Source of the DNA: Nereocystis luetkeana
Taxonomy: Eukaryota > Sar > Phaeophyceae > Laminariales > Laminariaceae
Direction: 5' to 3'
Length of the DNA: 64,000 bases
Assembly: GCA_031213475.1 (NCBI GenBank)
Contig: JARUPZ010000009.1
Coordinates: forward strand, 1,240,001-1,304,000
Shown here: positions 1 through 12,450 of the stretch, in pieces
Layout of the letters: every line of letters starts with the position of its first letter
Position numbering within the stretch: the first letter of the stretch is position 1
Notes under the pieces: generated by a model
What the model saw: the letters and a program-made list of their open reading frames with translations, nothing else
The model's database searches: none
What the model was told of the DNA's origin: nothing
Translations under genes and position numbers: made by a program

Positions 1-22
1 ATTTAGAGTAACTGCCGTGCCC

Positions 23-103
23 CTGATCTCGCTAATCTACGAAATTACACTGATCTCGCTAATCTACGAAATTACACTGATCTCGCTAATCTACGAAATT
101 ACG
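23..103. repeat. 27-bp tandem repeat, three copies
   Basis: Three head-to-tail copies of a 27-base unit containing CTCGCTAATCTACGAAATTA, starting at 23, 50 and 77 and nearly identical. The array lies in the intron just upstream of the first visible dynein exon and ends about 20 bases before its acceptor AG (122-123). It is a minisatellite; no function is visible. Confidence 0.9.
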
Positions 104-123
104 CACCGATTCAATATATCCAG

Positions 124-3100
124 ACCTCCATGGACCCGGGAAATATGGGTCCTCTGGGTGAATGGCTCCCGGAAGCGATTTGGCCCAAGCTGAAGTCTCT
201 CGAAAGAATCAAGCGCTTCAGCAACATCGGGGATGCAATGCAGTCAGATTCAGACGACTGGCAGGTGCGCGAAGAGCGAATACACTTCTTGTTATTTCTA
301 TTGATATTGCTATTGGGTTAGGGTTGATACGTACTGCTATTGATATTACTGTTGAAATAGCTATTGGGAGCGAAACGAGTTGCTAATTTTTGTTTCGCTA
401 TGTTTTGTCTTGTTCAGTCGTGGTTCGACGACGAAAAGGCTGATCAGGCTAAACTACCTGGAGAGTTCGAGAAGACGTTAAACGCATTCGACAGGCTTAT
501 TCTGCTTAGGGCCATGCGCCCCGATCGGGTCTCCACCGCTTTGGCCAAGTGGATAGGCGAGGTGAGTCAGCGCGAAACGACCACACTATACGTCTTACTA
601 GCTAGCGTCCACACTGGTACTGGAGGCCAGAGCATGGAACATGGAACATGGGCCAGGTATGGTATGGTATGGTATGGTATGGTATCAATAAAGATAGAAT
701 CTTCGGTAATTGTAGCGTATTCTCATACTCGTATAGCCGATCGTCAGGCTGTTTTGTACTGTTACACTGCTTTAAAACTTTTTTGTCAACGGTTGCGGCT
801 TGGTCATGACTTTGGATGTGCGCGAGGGGGTTGCCGTTTTTTGTACTCGTCACGCGTCTCATCAAGACGGCGGCAAACGCTCAATTATCAGATAACTTAG
901 TGCTAAGCTTTTATCACGTTCCCGGTGGCTTAATAGGTGGTCCGCGTGCCTGCTAAGATCAATTTTGTGGGTTCAAGTCTCACCGAGTGCATACTCGCAA
1001 GGATTTTTTCTTGCATAAAAAATGATTAGCGGAAAGCACGACAGCGTGAGTTAGCTACATTCGATGAAAATCGACGTGCAGTGGGAATGCTGAATGAACC
1101 CTATGCGCGATAAAAGATGAGGGCACGTACCGGGGGGGGAGAGGGACGGCACCTGTGGCCACGGCTTGTCCAGAAGAAGACCGCTGAGGTAAAACCTCCT
1201 ACGAGTTAAGCTGGAAAGTGAAAGTGAAAAAGCGTGTGGGTAAGCACAGTTTGACGCAAGTCGATGGGCGTTGGGAGTGTTGACCCCAATAAGTGCATGC
1301 AGCAAAAAAGGACAATAATATAGTAGTAGTCTAGTGGCCTAGTACCGTAGCCGAGGTAGGCCGAGGGGGCCGGGAGGTATACCTCGTTAGCTCGGTTGGG
1401 TCAAAGTGTGGCACTTGGCTTGAATAAACAACGACAGTTACCTTAGTAGTACTATCAACATTCGCATTTCAGGCACGCTTGCGAGTCTTCTCATACTCGA
1501 AACGTCATCTGTGAATATCTTCGCCCGTTGTCTGTTTGTTGACGTCTAGACAATGGGCACGGACTATGTGTTTCAAAAACCCTATGACATGGCCAAGACG
1601 TACGAGGAGACCTCACCTGCAACGCCAATGTTCTTCGTGCTTTTCCCTGGTGTCGACCCAACGCCTTGGGTAGAAGGTCTCGCCAGGACGCTTGATATCA
1701 CCACAGAGAACGGTGAGCGTGCCTTCCGCGAGGATGTAAGAGTGCTCTCAATTTTGGGAGAGCTAACTCTTAGAGTTTTAAAGTGCATGTCTAAACTTTG
1801 AAGTGCATGGCTACTCACCAAGATTCATATTTGGTTGCCTGTATGGCTTCTCAACAATGAAATCAATTGTGGTATTGTTGGTATTGTGGTGATGAGTCAT
1901 ACTTATTTGAATACTCTCGGAAGCGGAGTTGGGGCCAATTCTCAACGGCGTCCATCTTTGTTGCGTGTCATGTGTTTGCAACAGGAAAATTCATCAACAT
2001 ATCTATGGGGCAAGGGCAAGAGAAGCCGGCGGAAGGCGTAGTGGAGAGGCGAGTGTGTGTATGGTGTATACTGGTATTGGTACTCGTAGTGTCTAGCCGT
2101 TGAAAACCTTTTTGGGCCGAATACGATCGTTCAATTATCATACCTGCCTACCTGGTATAAATAATTTATAGTGCAACCTGAAGCGATTTCATCTTTTGCT
2201 TTTGAAGATTCGCTGATACAAGCATACAATAAAGCTACCACCACACCGTGCGAACCATCAACTCCGTGAACAGGTTCGCCAAGGAAGGTGGATGGGTGTT
2301 GCTTCAAAATTGTCACTTGATGCAGAGCTGGGTGCCCAGCCTTGAGCGCTTGCTTGAGATTGTGCAGCAGGATGCTCACGAGACCTTCCGGTGAGGCCCC
2401 GTTGTTTCAGGCAGGCATGCACATGCACACACATGCAGAGCACACACATGCAGAGCGCACACCACACTTCCTACTAAACCTCCACTCCCTGCAACCAGCG
2501 TCCCTCATATTTGCCTGAATTCTTGTCAACGCGTTGTGTGTGTTTGCCTTCACATTCAACCGTTATTTCTATCCAACTACATCAGTACGTCTAGTGTCCG
2601 TCCTGATTCCTTATCCTAGAGATATAATCATTCTGTGGTCACACACTGAGACAGAGAAAAAAGCAAACAAAAATAATCGCAAATTTTATGGGAAAATCAA
2701 GTGAAATGCCAACATACCGAGTATGAGAACACAACAACACAAGTCAGACCAGAAGATAACAATTTTAAAAGACAATACAAAACAAAAATAAGTATGAAAT
2801 GAAACCTAATACAAGTGATGCATTGTACGTGGTACATATTAGTAGTATACGAGCTTCTCTACACTTTCATAACTCTCTTGCTAGGGTACCTACCCCCAAC
2901 TAGCCCTATTGCATCGTTTAAGCAGATACGCGGCGTAGGAATTGTAGCGGGCTTCTGGCGTGAGTGCGTGAAACCTAGGCAACAAAAACTAACATGTACC
3001 TGTACGTGGTCTTGCTACGGAGGTCACGACATTTTCGAGGGGTAGGGTATCAACGGTATCAACGAGGATACTCCATTCTGACCAACGCCATCTGTTCGTT

Positions 3101-6100
3101 AGCCAACGGTCTGTGCTGCCTTCTCATCTTTGACTACGTACGTTATTTTGGTCAGCTCCCCTGAATGTTACACGTGGCTGGTTCACGTAATATATGGCAT
3201 ACTAAAGCAGTCGTTTTATTCCTGTCTTTACTCTCACTCTTTCCCGCGTATGGTGTTCGTGTCGACCTGTATGTCAGATGTTTTATCTCCGCTGAGCCAC
3301 CTCCTATGGTCAGCATGAAGAACATGCCTGAAAGTCTCATGCAGTCATGCATTAAGGTGAGGACTTACAGTAGCTGACGATCGTCATGTTCGTCTATGCC
3401 TGTGACTATCTTTCCGTTTGCTTTCGCTTCGAGCACGCCAGTTGGTCTTGTTGATTCGACCTCGTTTGTTTTTCTTGCCAGATACGAAGTATAGTCTGAA
3501 CAACTCGAAGCGGCGCTGAATTCGCCCCTATTCAATCCCGAGGGCTAAGGCTCACTCCAAGTGGATGCTACGATCTTTCGGCGATATTGCTCTGTATGGC
3601 GTCTCTTATTATGCCATTGTGATGTTTACTTCAGGTCGCGAACGAGGCTCCGGCGGATATCAAGTCTAACCTGACAAGGGCATGGGCCAATTTCGACCAG
3701 AACAAGATCGAAAGCTGCAACAAACCAACCGAGTACAAGGCATGCCTCTTCAGCTTATGCTGGTTCCACTCTATCGTCCTTGGTAAGATCGTCGGATCAT
3801 GTATTAATGATCGCACACAGTTGATATTCAGTAATTTAATCCACAGGCGCGAACTGTAGTCTGCATCCTACACACGAATAAGCACTGGAGTATCAGTTGG
3901 AAGAAGGTTGTGACGCGCATTGGAGTGCCTGTATGATTCTTTTGTTCACAATGGACTTACCGTTAACGATTCCTCCAATCCTTCACAACTGTCGCTCGCA
4001 GGTCGACGACGATTTGGACCACAAGGGTGGTCAAGACCATACTCCTTCAACACCGGCGATCTTACTATATGCGCCAATGTCCTGGGTGAGAGGCTTTCCA
4101 CTTTCTTGATTCCGTCGACCAAATGCCACCATGCACCATACAACACTCACCCCGCTCTTACACTCATAGTATTGACTTCGTGTGTCATTTTTGGTTGTTC
4201 CACCAGGTTGTAGCGTCATATCCTGAGTGTACCACAGCACGCCAGAACCTCCACCTCATTGCATGCTTTATGCGTGCATTGAGCTAGCTCTACTAACACG
4301 ATGGTTTTCTTCGTACCCTGTTGCGTCATAGATGTCGGTGGCTATCTACAGATACATGCTGCCTGGTATTTGCTAATCCCATCTCACTGATAACCGAAAG
4401 TACTTCGAACGCCCCAAGGTTGGTCCTGCTGTCCCTTCCGACCTGTGACAGCGGAGGCGTTTCATCGTTCGATCTATTATTTAACATATACCTGAAAGAT
4501 TCGTAATGGGAATCAGGTATTTCCTTACATGCAACTGGGTGCTGGCAATGTGTATCCGCGTAACTAAAATGCTGCGTAGCAGCGGTGCTCAGGCGATTCG
4601 TACCAGGTACACTAATTAGTGGTGAATACTTTCGACTTTTTGTGCAGGGTCATACCTCAATGATAACCCTCAAGTACCTTGGGATGATCTCCGCTACATT
4701 TTTGGAGAGATCATGTACGGTGGACACATCACAGACCCCTGGGATCGTCGCACAAACAACGTATACTTGGAGGTGAGTTGCTCAGGAGGAGGACTCGCAG
4801 ATTCGTGCTTGCCTTGTATGGAACACAAGGTGCCAAGTTGCCTAGCGATGCAAAATGATGGGAGCGAGCCCGTCCAGAGGCTATTGCTGCATTTTTGTGG
4901 TACTAAAATGCGCGGATTATTTTTGTGGCACTCCAGGTTCTGTTCACTGCGGGTCTGTTTTCAGCGATGGAACTGGGCCCAGGGTTCAAGGCGCCAAATC
5001 CGAATGTACACGACTTTCAGGTGAGCAAAGGCGAAGCTCTTGTTGCCCGAAGCAGTTCGCGCCCTTTAAACCTTAAAGGGGAGAAAGTATCGGAACAAAA
5101 TGGCGGCTACAGCATCGATCACACCAAGCGGCTCTGACCCTAAGGCTGCCGAGGTAAGGTGTACCTCGGAAGTACGCGACTCTCCCGCCCCGACGGTGGT
5201 AGGGCAATGCAGGTGCTTAAGAACCGAAGGGAAGCACAAATTATTTGTGGGCAGAGATTGGCAGGAGTGATTACGGGCGATATAAAAGTATACCAGGGTA
5301 TTTGGTACGTGTAAAAAAAAGTTTGAAAACGAAACAGGGAATTGTTCAGGCCTGAAGGGCAGGGGATCTCCATCCCCCCTCCATCTGCGTTTTCCATTTC
5401 AGGAGAAATCATGCTTCGGTTATCAAAATATTTTTTTCATGCCGCCAGAGGCCTGGACCAGTGAAATGCCTATTTTTGATCATTCTTGCTGAGTTTCAGC
5501 TTAAAATAGCATTATTAGTACTTGTTGCAACCAGATCACACATGTGATAGTTGTGCCGAGATGACGATATCAGGTAATCTTGCCCTAAGGTACGATGACA
5601 TGACAGCAGTGGAAAGTACGAGTGTGGTTAGCGCCCTTGTATATCACTGCTGTCAATAATTCGTGCTTTTGGGTGGCCTGTATGTTTTTTTCGACCATCG
5701 CCTAGAATCCAATTCGACGAGCCAAATGTTGGCTCTCCCCAGCCTCCGGAATACAAGGTGTTGGAGTATATAAGTAATACTAACTGCCGAAATACTGCGA
5801 GTGGTATTTTCATAGAAGGATGGGAATGAGGAGCGTGACAGATGCCTTGAGGTGGTCAAAGTCCTGACTGCAATAAGATACTGCGTTGGCGGTTCTTCTA
5901 CTGGACATGTGTCTGGTATGTGTTGAGCATGGCCAGTTAGGAGGATACGTCACGCTCCTCACTCCCATCGTTCTTGTAGTAACCCCTTCATAATTGCTCC
6001 CACGTTTTTGGGCAAGCAGAACTTGAAATTAGTGTGGGACAGAAACATACATGTAATATACCCACCATAGGCCAATAGCAACAGCAACAGAGACCAACAA

Positions 6101-9100
6101 CACAGCAATAATTATTGCAAACAAAATGTAAAAAGGCGTTTTACTTGGAATTTGTGCGGGACAGCGAGGGCACGCGTAACGTTCTCACTGTACTAAGGGG
6201 CCTCTCCGGTCGAAACAAAAAAAGAGTGCTTGACTCTTTTGAAAAAATCATGTTTTGTCTTTTTTACATGGCAATGCTATTTCTCATACAATGACGACCT
6301 ACGCACGTGTCACGACTCCGTACCGAACATGGCATAGCTCCACTCCTAGGCCTCAGGCCATCTCCCGACCAAGTTATAGGGTGTCCGTTTTGCTCTCTAG
6401 GAGGTGTTGGGGCCCTTGGGTCTGCAAGGAAGGGCAACCATTGCACTGGTTGGTATTAGTATGTTTGCATCACGAAACGGAAGTGCTCGGCAGCAAGAAT
6501 TTTGATCGTTCCGGAGTCCCTATTCTGTATTTTCACTCTCCTCTGACCGCTTAGAAGCTACGGATAGTCGAGCTATTACGGGGGACCATAGTTAATAGGA
6601 CCTACGGTATACATAAAAACCTGTATATTCAACCATTTTTAATAACAATATTTGGTCCTATTAACTACCAGGTATGCCCCCCCGTAATAGAGGATCAAAT
6701 AGCTTAGTGCTCGGCGTTGACGTCGGAAACCTGAGATAGAACAGTATCAGCAGCCTGAGAAACTACGATTTTCAAAGTCGTCTACTGTGTGGGTAGTAGA
6801 GGTATGGGTAGTCTATATTTAGTAAGAGGCCCTTTTCGTGATGAAAAAGGCACCGTATCGATCCGGCACCCGACACTGAATGCTGCCTATGACGCACGCT
6901 ATCTAAAACGTCCGAAAGCGAGATGGTCTGAACATTAGAACTGGAGACAATTCGTTTTCGGTAGGGGGTCATGAAAGGTCGAAACTACAGCAGAAATATT
7001 ATTCGAGACTGAAAAACGTTTTTATTTTAAAAGGCGGCAGTGCCCTTAATTTACTCGGCCGAAGGAATCTAAGCCAACAACAACAATAACACTCCGAGAA
7101 CCGGTCAATACGTAGTGAAAATCATACCAGTGGGGGGGAATTTCTGGACGATCGTTCTTTTTTTTGCCATGTTTATTCAGTTGGTTTCGATATACCCCCC
7201 TTATCTTGGCTCGAAAAAGGATAGTCGGGTGTCGAACGTTTTTACGTGAGTTTGATCAAGCAAACTCATTCTGATAACCCTATAATTGTGCAGTAGTCTT
7301 GGGATATCGCTATCGTGGATAAGCGATGCGCGTCAGCGCAGAAAACTCTTCCCTGGTACCAGGTACATAAGAGTTAGGGCTAGGATATGCGTACCAGGTG
7401 GAACATGAAAACGGCAACGACAGCATGTCTTGATTGAACAACAGCGACATATAGGTGCCCATCGCCACCACCACAACTAGCGGCAGCAACCACCACCACT
7501 GCCACCACCACCACCAGCAACAAGCTTTTGCTGCTGGTGGCCAGCCAGCTTGTTGTGGTGAGGATGACCATCTCAGCCTGATACCTCGTACCTTGTTTTT
7601 CACTCAGCACAATCACCACCACCACAACCAGAAGGAGCAACTACAACCATCACCACTGCCACCATCGGCTTCTGCTACAGTCGTGCTCAGCTGGTGGTGG
7701 TGGTAGTGCTTGACTTGACGGTGGTTGTATGTGCTCTCTGGTACCTGCTATCCGCTATCTGGCACCTGGTATGCGGTGGAATACGTGTACTTGCTTTCCC
7801 AGGACAGCCCCCGGTACCTGGTATATAGGCAAGCTTCGCGAACTCGGGACGGCTTTAAACACGAGCAGAGGAGGATGGAGCTGCTATGTAGGGACCTTCA
7901 GAGGACCTCGTCCATTTCTAAATCAGTGGTGCTCTGGTTGCGCAGTGTGACAGACAGGCGACGTGCGTGTCATATGATACGGTATCAGAAAGCGAGAATG
8001 AACGATACAATCTCAACAAAAATCAATACGGTAGTAGCAGCCGCATTGCTGCAGTAAAGCAGCCGCAAATCGCTGTGGCCACGGCGACAACCCCGGCGCA
8101 AGTACAAGCTGTACTACAGTGTATCAACCTGCTACGTAAGAGGATGGTACCGGCTATGCCGGCGTAGGGAGCAGCGTGCGTTTTGATTGAATGTACGTGG
8201 GAAAAAACTAGTTTTTTTTTGGATTTGCTCCACTCGAAGTTGCTACAATAGATATAGATTGGAGGAGATTTTCCTTCATGCACGCATCATGGTACTAACC
8301 CCAAAGCACCCATGTCTGTTGTTTTAATACAGCGCATTTATTACTTACATGCCAACACTCCGGGATCTGACCCGTTCGATTGCTACTCCCATTTGTTTTC
8401 TGCACGGTACACCCCATTTGACGTGTGGATTTTGCTTATCGCGGACAGGGGTTCCTTGACTACACCGAGAAAGAGCTACCAGCCGAAAGTCCACCGCAGT
8501 TTGGCCTCCATCCCAACGCCGAGATTGGGTATTTGACGAACAGCTGTGAAACTCTCTTCAAGGCCATCCTCAATATCGCAGGTCAGAGTCATGGGTACTT
8601 ATGATAGAAGCATGCGCGTCGTGCCGAGGTATGTATCGTTCAACATATCGTAGCTTGAGCTGCGTATTGGATAGTAACGAGCAGATCGGAAGAACGATTG
8701 AACGCTTTTCCTTCACGGTTTACGAACAAGGTGCTCATTCTTTTGATTTGTGACGCGTTTGGCGAATGTGTTGGCGATTATTGGGTTTCTAGAGGTGGTT
8801 GCTGTTGCCGAGGAGAGTAACTCGTTCTGCTAGCTCAAAGCGATGACACCACTACTTTATGCGCAGGTGTGGGAATTTAGAGAACATCTATTCAGATATT
8901 TTGGGTGAGGGGTTCAACGGACGCAAACAAGTTGGTGTGATATACTTTCGCTCTCCCGGAGGTTATTTTATCAACCGGAGGTTATTATATCGACTGCGCC
9001 CGATGTTTATTTAACCGATCTGGTGGTTTCGTACTCAGGCACTAGCGGTGGAGGGGGTGGTGGGAACGATTCGCTCATCAAAAGAACTATGGTCGACCTC

Positions 9101-11313
9101 CTTGAGCGACTTCCCGACAACTTCGAGATGATCACCATGCAGCTTCGGGCTAAGCCCCTACTCGAAGGAGAGGCCGGACCGTTTGTGGTCGTGGCCTTAC
9201 AGGTAAATGCGAGCTCAGTATCAGTATTTGACATTGTAGAGGACGCCTGCTTTGCTGTGTACTACAGTAGAACCAGTCGTGCATGCGTGACTCGCCTTTC
9301 TCGTTAGCCCCCCCGGTCATTCAATGCACATGGTTTCGAAGGAATTGCCAGTATATTAATATCATCGTTTGCTCCCCTTTGGAACGACTTTGCAGGAGTG
9401 CTCGCGGATGAACGCACTTTTGTCCGAGATCCGTCGGTCACTCATCGAGTTGGACAAGGGTTTGAAGGGGCAACTCAACATGTCACAGAGCATGGAGGAC
9501 CTTTCAACAGCCTTTGGTCTCAACGAATGGCCAGGTCGCAACCCCTTCGCTCAGGTGCGATTGACTGATACCGTCAAAATAATCGGTCAAGTTTTCTTGT
9601 TCAAAACTTCATACAGCTAGCATAATATCATTTGATGAGGTGCGTGCAGCGCCCATACGTATTCTTTACGCCCTCACTTATTGCTCGAGCCTAACTAGGT
9701 GCTTGAGTGTGATACGCAAGCCTCAAAATATTCACAAACAAGGGGGGCCGAACGGTGTCTACCGGCACCGCCCCCTGCACAAATCGGGTACGTGCGTACT
9801 ATCATCTCCTCTTTCGCCTTTCCTGGCCCGTTGTTTGGTTTATTGTTACAGTGCGCATGGGAGAAGTTGGCTTGGCCATCCAAGAAAAACTTGCTGAGCG
9901 AGTTTATCGATATGCTCCGACGCATCGCTCAGCTTTGTTCGTGGTCAGAGGATCTGGTGACACCGCAGTGTGTTTGGCTTCCTGGCCTGTTTAATCCCAC
10001 GGCCTACCTCACGGCCGTAATGCAGGTGAATTAAACAATAGTGTGCTGTTCACTTTTAAACATAAACGTCATCTTCGTTGCACTTAGAAAGAGTCGTCTC
10101 CTCTTCGATTTAGGACTTATGTCGAATTCCCACTCCACCCTTGTGTTTTCGTTACTGTAGAGTAGAAGATAGTCAGCGAACCTCGTCGCTAGGTTTTGGT
10201 AGACCATACTGCAGCACTGAAATATTCCCAATTTGTTCATTGATTTTTTTTCAGTTTGCGTGCTTACTACCTGCTTGAGCCTACCGTGATGCTTTCGCCC
10301 CCGACAGGTCACCGCACGAAGCACAGGATCTCCATTGGACAAGATGACAACTGAAACACACATCAGCACCTTCATGGAACCAGGGGAGGTGGACTATTAT
10401 CCTCAGAACGGGGCATTCGTTAGTGGCCTCTACATTGAAGGCGCCAGGTAAGATATTGAGAGGTTCGGGAGAGGTCGACAGTTGTTAGCATATCCAGAGA
10501 TACTCGATTAATCGTACGGGCCACACGAACCAGAGATTACCCCCACAAAACTACAACCTGTTGAATTAGGGTTTATTTTAGGTTTTGAAAATGGTTTCCC
10601 TTCTTAAATGTAACGATTGTCCAACATGATTTTGTCAAACAAGGTGGGCGACGGGAGATGAAGCTGGTGATACGGAGATGATAACTGGCACTCCATGTGC
10701 TGGAAATCTTGTGGACAGCCGCCTAAAGGAGCTTCTGCCGGCTCTCCCTGTTGTATATGTCAAGGCAGTTCCGGTTCAGGTGTGTGCTACAAAGAAGTCT
10801 TTCATCTTGCTGTTTCTCGCTTTATGATACTATATTGGTAGCAAGCATCTCTGTGCAGAGAGAGATGTCCAGCGAATGTAGGAAAAAATCTAGAAGTAGG
10901 TGTGTGGGTCCTGAAATGTCTGCTTTTTTGCAGCTTGTCCAAGTTTTCACAGAGAATGAAAACCCACATTGGTTGTGAGATCCGTAGTTCGAAAATTATC
11001 TTTGCAAGCTGGGCATAGTTATTGAGATGTGGTGTTTGGCAGAACTGCTTTCGTTTCATTTCACTACGTTCAGTCTTTGGCATGTATTCGTACCTGAAGA
11101 ACATTTTTTTCCCTCGATTTTAATCTGCAGCCAAGTTGGGAGCCGTCGGCTGTGGGATACATTCGCCACGATCCGAAGATTTACGAGGCACCCGTCTACA
11201 TAACCAGCTTTAGAGGTCCCACTTATGTGTTCCTGGCGACTCTCAAGACTGAAGACCCCGTCAGCAAGTGGACCCTGACAGGGACTGCTGTTTTGTTGCA
11301 AACAGACGAATAA
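124..11313 (+). CDS. Axonemal dynein heavy chain, C-terminal part (17 exons, 5' end outside window)
   Basis: Dynein heavy chains are the ATP-driven motors of flagellar arms. Exons: 124-264, 418-561, 1550-1712, 1985-2054, 2235-2390, 3278-3356, 3635-3782, 4002-4085, 4648-4772, 4937-5020, 8449-8581, 9039-9202, 9396-9554, 9852-10025, 10308-10447, 10644-10779, 11131-11313 (TAA 11311-11313). All junctions are GT-AG and every phase agrees: 2283 nt, 760 codons plus stop. Family motifs in order: MRPDRV near residue 80, [16 protein letters not shown] near 116 (start of the AAA6 region), [12 protein letters not shown] near 188, [16 protein letters not shown] near 348, [12 protein letters not shown] near 418, [14 protein letters not shown] near 592, GLYIEGARW near 648 and GPTYVF near 727. 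This is the end of the motor plus the C-terminal domain. The [12 protein letters not shown] block resembles outer-arm chains, but the exact paralogue is not settled. A glycine run (six G) near residue 446 and an acidic, threonine-rich insert near 660 are unusual. The small exon 1985-2054 has the least certain donor. Confidence 0.93.
656..685. repeat. (TGGTA)n microsatellite
   Basis: Six consecutive TGGTA units in the dynein intron between exons 418-561 and 1550-1712. Simple sequence repeat with no sign of function. Confidence 0.9.
919..1310 (+). mobile_element. tRNA-derived SINE-like element, second head type
   Basis: Lies inside a dynein intron. A tRNA-like head has a box A match (TGGCTTAATAGG, about 931) and a box B match (GGTTCAAGTCTC, about 972), the two internal RNA polymerase III promoter blocks. 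The body downstream shares short blocks, in the same order, with the abundant SINE of this window: GCGATAAAAGATGAGGGCAC near 1108 (SINE: GCGATAAAAATGAAGGCAC) and TACGAGTT near 1200. The head differs from that of the abundant SINE, so this looks like a related family or an older subfamily with another tRNA head. Borders are approximate and no target duplication was found. Confidence 0.55.
2525..2650 (-). repeat. Diverged scrap of the large LTR element interior
   Basis: Intronic. Carries the ordered blocks TGTGTGTTTGCCTTCACATTC, CCGTTATTTCTATCC, GTGTCCGT and TTCTGTGGTCACA. The same blocks occur in order at about 46555-46665 and 47185-47275, and inverted at 27030-27170. It is an old fragment of the interior of the large LTR lineage described at 19318-31987 and 37201-51200. 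The strand is given relative to that element. Confidence 0.55.
6576..6687. mobile_element. TA-flanked MITE, copy 1
   Basis: A 112-bp non-coding element with terminal inverted repeats beginning TTACGGGGGACCATAGTTAA on the left. The right end is more diverged and has a small replacement inside the repeat. It is flanked by TA at 6574-6575 and 6688-6689, the target duplication expected of Tc1/mariner-mobilised MITEs. Copies 2 (18605-18710) and 3 (49510-49614) share ends and length. Confidence 0.85.
7461..7704. repeat. CCA/TGG trinucleotide-rich block
   Basis: Runs of CCA/CAC around 7465-7520 and 7608-7640, and TGG near 7690-7704, inside the long dynein intron. The CCA and TGG runs are complementary and could pair in the transcript. 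Histidine- or valine-rich open frames here are artefacts of composition. Confidence 0.75.
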
Positions 11314-12224
11314 GCATGCATCGGGTCTTGCTTTCAAAACTCTCCTGTAAAATTGTTGGGAAGTTGACCTAAGTTGCGCTCATAGTAATAAGCATTTGTG
11401 GGGTATAGTGGAAGTGATCCCATTATGTTTGAGACAGTTGCTTACCCCTCCGTTGTACAGCTCATATCAGGTGCCACGTTTTGTTCTTGGCAACCGGGTG
11501 TGTGGCAGAGGGCTCGGTGCCTGCGATGAGTCATTTACTGATTCAATCCATCCACGGTTTATATACTGGTAGTGAGATAACTCATGCTGCTGGTATTTTC
11601 TTCGGGGCTATAATAATTCGTACCTGCTGTAGTTTTGCGATTTTTGCACGAGGTGACACCGTTATTTAAATTGACACTGGTGGTTGGGCAGCTAGACAGC
11701 ATCTATATTCTCGTTCTTGAGTGATACCTCTCAAGCTGTTCAAGCAACCCTTCGCCTTATGGGTTCATTTTTCGTGCGACGTATGGAGCAGGAGGCTCCA
11801 CCCCAATTCCGCCACTTCGTTGTTCGCCGAGTGGCTGATGTGTTGTGCTGTCGGCTGCCAATATCGTGTTACTTGGAAAAAATGGTGTTCAATGTACGTT
11901 TCTTACGATGGAGGGATCACTCGTAGCAACACACCTTACGGTAACAATGTTTGATACCCAAATTGTAACACCCGGAATGTACTGAATGAAATATGTCATT
12001 TATGGTGTGGGGCCGAAAGACCACGCTCAACTTAGGGCCAGCATCGCTGAAGCACCCGAGTAAGATTGTTCGCCCTCGCCGACACAAATTAACGATAGAA
12101 ACATATTATTGTGACTATTAAGAGTAATCTTGTTGCAATGACTGCGGTGGGCGATGTTCTCAGCGGTAAGCAGTAGGGTCTTAGATACTCGTCGCAAGAA
12201 TCCTCTCTACGTATTCACATAGAA
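11314..12224. other. Intergenic stretch after the dynein gene
   Basis: Follows the dynein stop codon and presumably begins with its 3' UTR. No clear AATAAA signal, repeat or credible coding frame was found. Two overlapping open frames of about 70 codons near 11717-11954 resemble nothing known. Confidence 0.6.
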
Positions 12225-12420
12225 GAACAGATGCGTACCCCGGATGTCCCCCTACTACCATAACCCTCCTCAGAGTGAAATCGCACGCAAATGGACTTGG
12301 ACAAAATTACAGAAAAAAGAGATAGGGACAGCCGAAAACCATCAATCCGAAGAGGAAAGCAAGACTCCAATGACTGATCAACATCGTCCGTGTGGGCAAA
12401 AAATCTCAACATATGGTACG
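12225..12420 (-). repeat. Old, strongly diverged end fragment of the gag-only LTR family
   Basis: Reads like the 3' end of the neighbouring LTR element: GGATGTCCCC near 12243, then CTCAGAGTGAAATCGCACGC, GACTTGG and GATAGGGACAGCC. These are in the same order as GGATGTCCCC, CCAGAGCGAACCCATAGG, GGGACTTGG and GACAGGGACAGCC at 12675-12775. It is much more diverged than copy A beside it, so it is probably an older fragment. Confidence 0.5.
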
Positions 12421-12450
12421 CATCCACGATATAAAACGGTAACCTATATA

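Larger units (their letters stand above)
5021..8448 (+). other. Longest dynein intron (3.4 kb) and its contents
   Basis: Between exons 4937-5020 and 8449-8581; other introns in the gene run from about 150 to 990 bases. It contains a TA-flanked MITE (6576-6687) and a CCA/TGG-rich block (7461-7704). Short open frames occur on both strands, but none resembles a known protein or continues the dynein frame. The rest holds nothing I recognise. Confidence 0.7.

Noticed and set aside
7310-7706. His-rich (plus) and Val-rich (minus) open frames in the long dynein intron
   Set aside because: Products of CCA/TGG repeats inside an intron.
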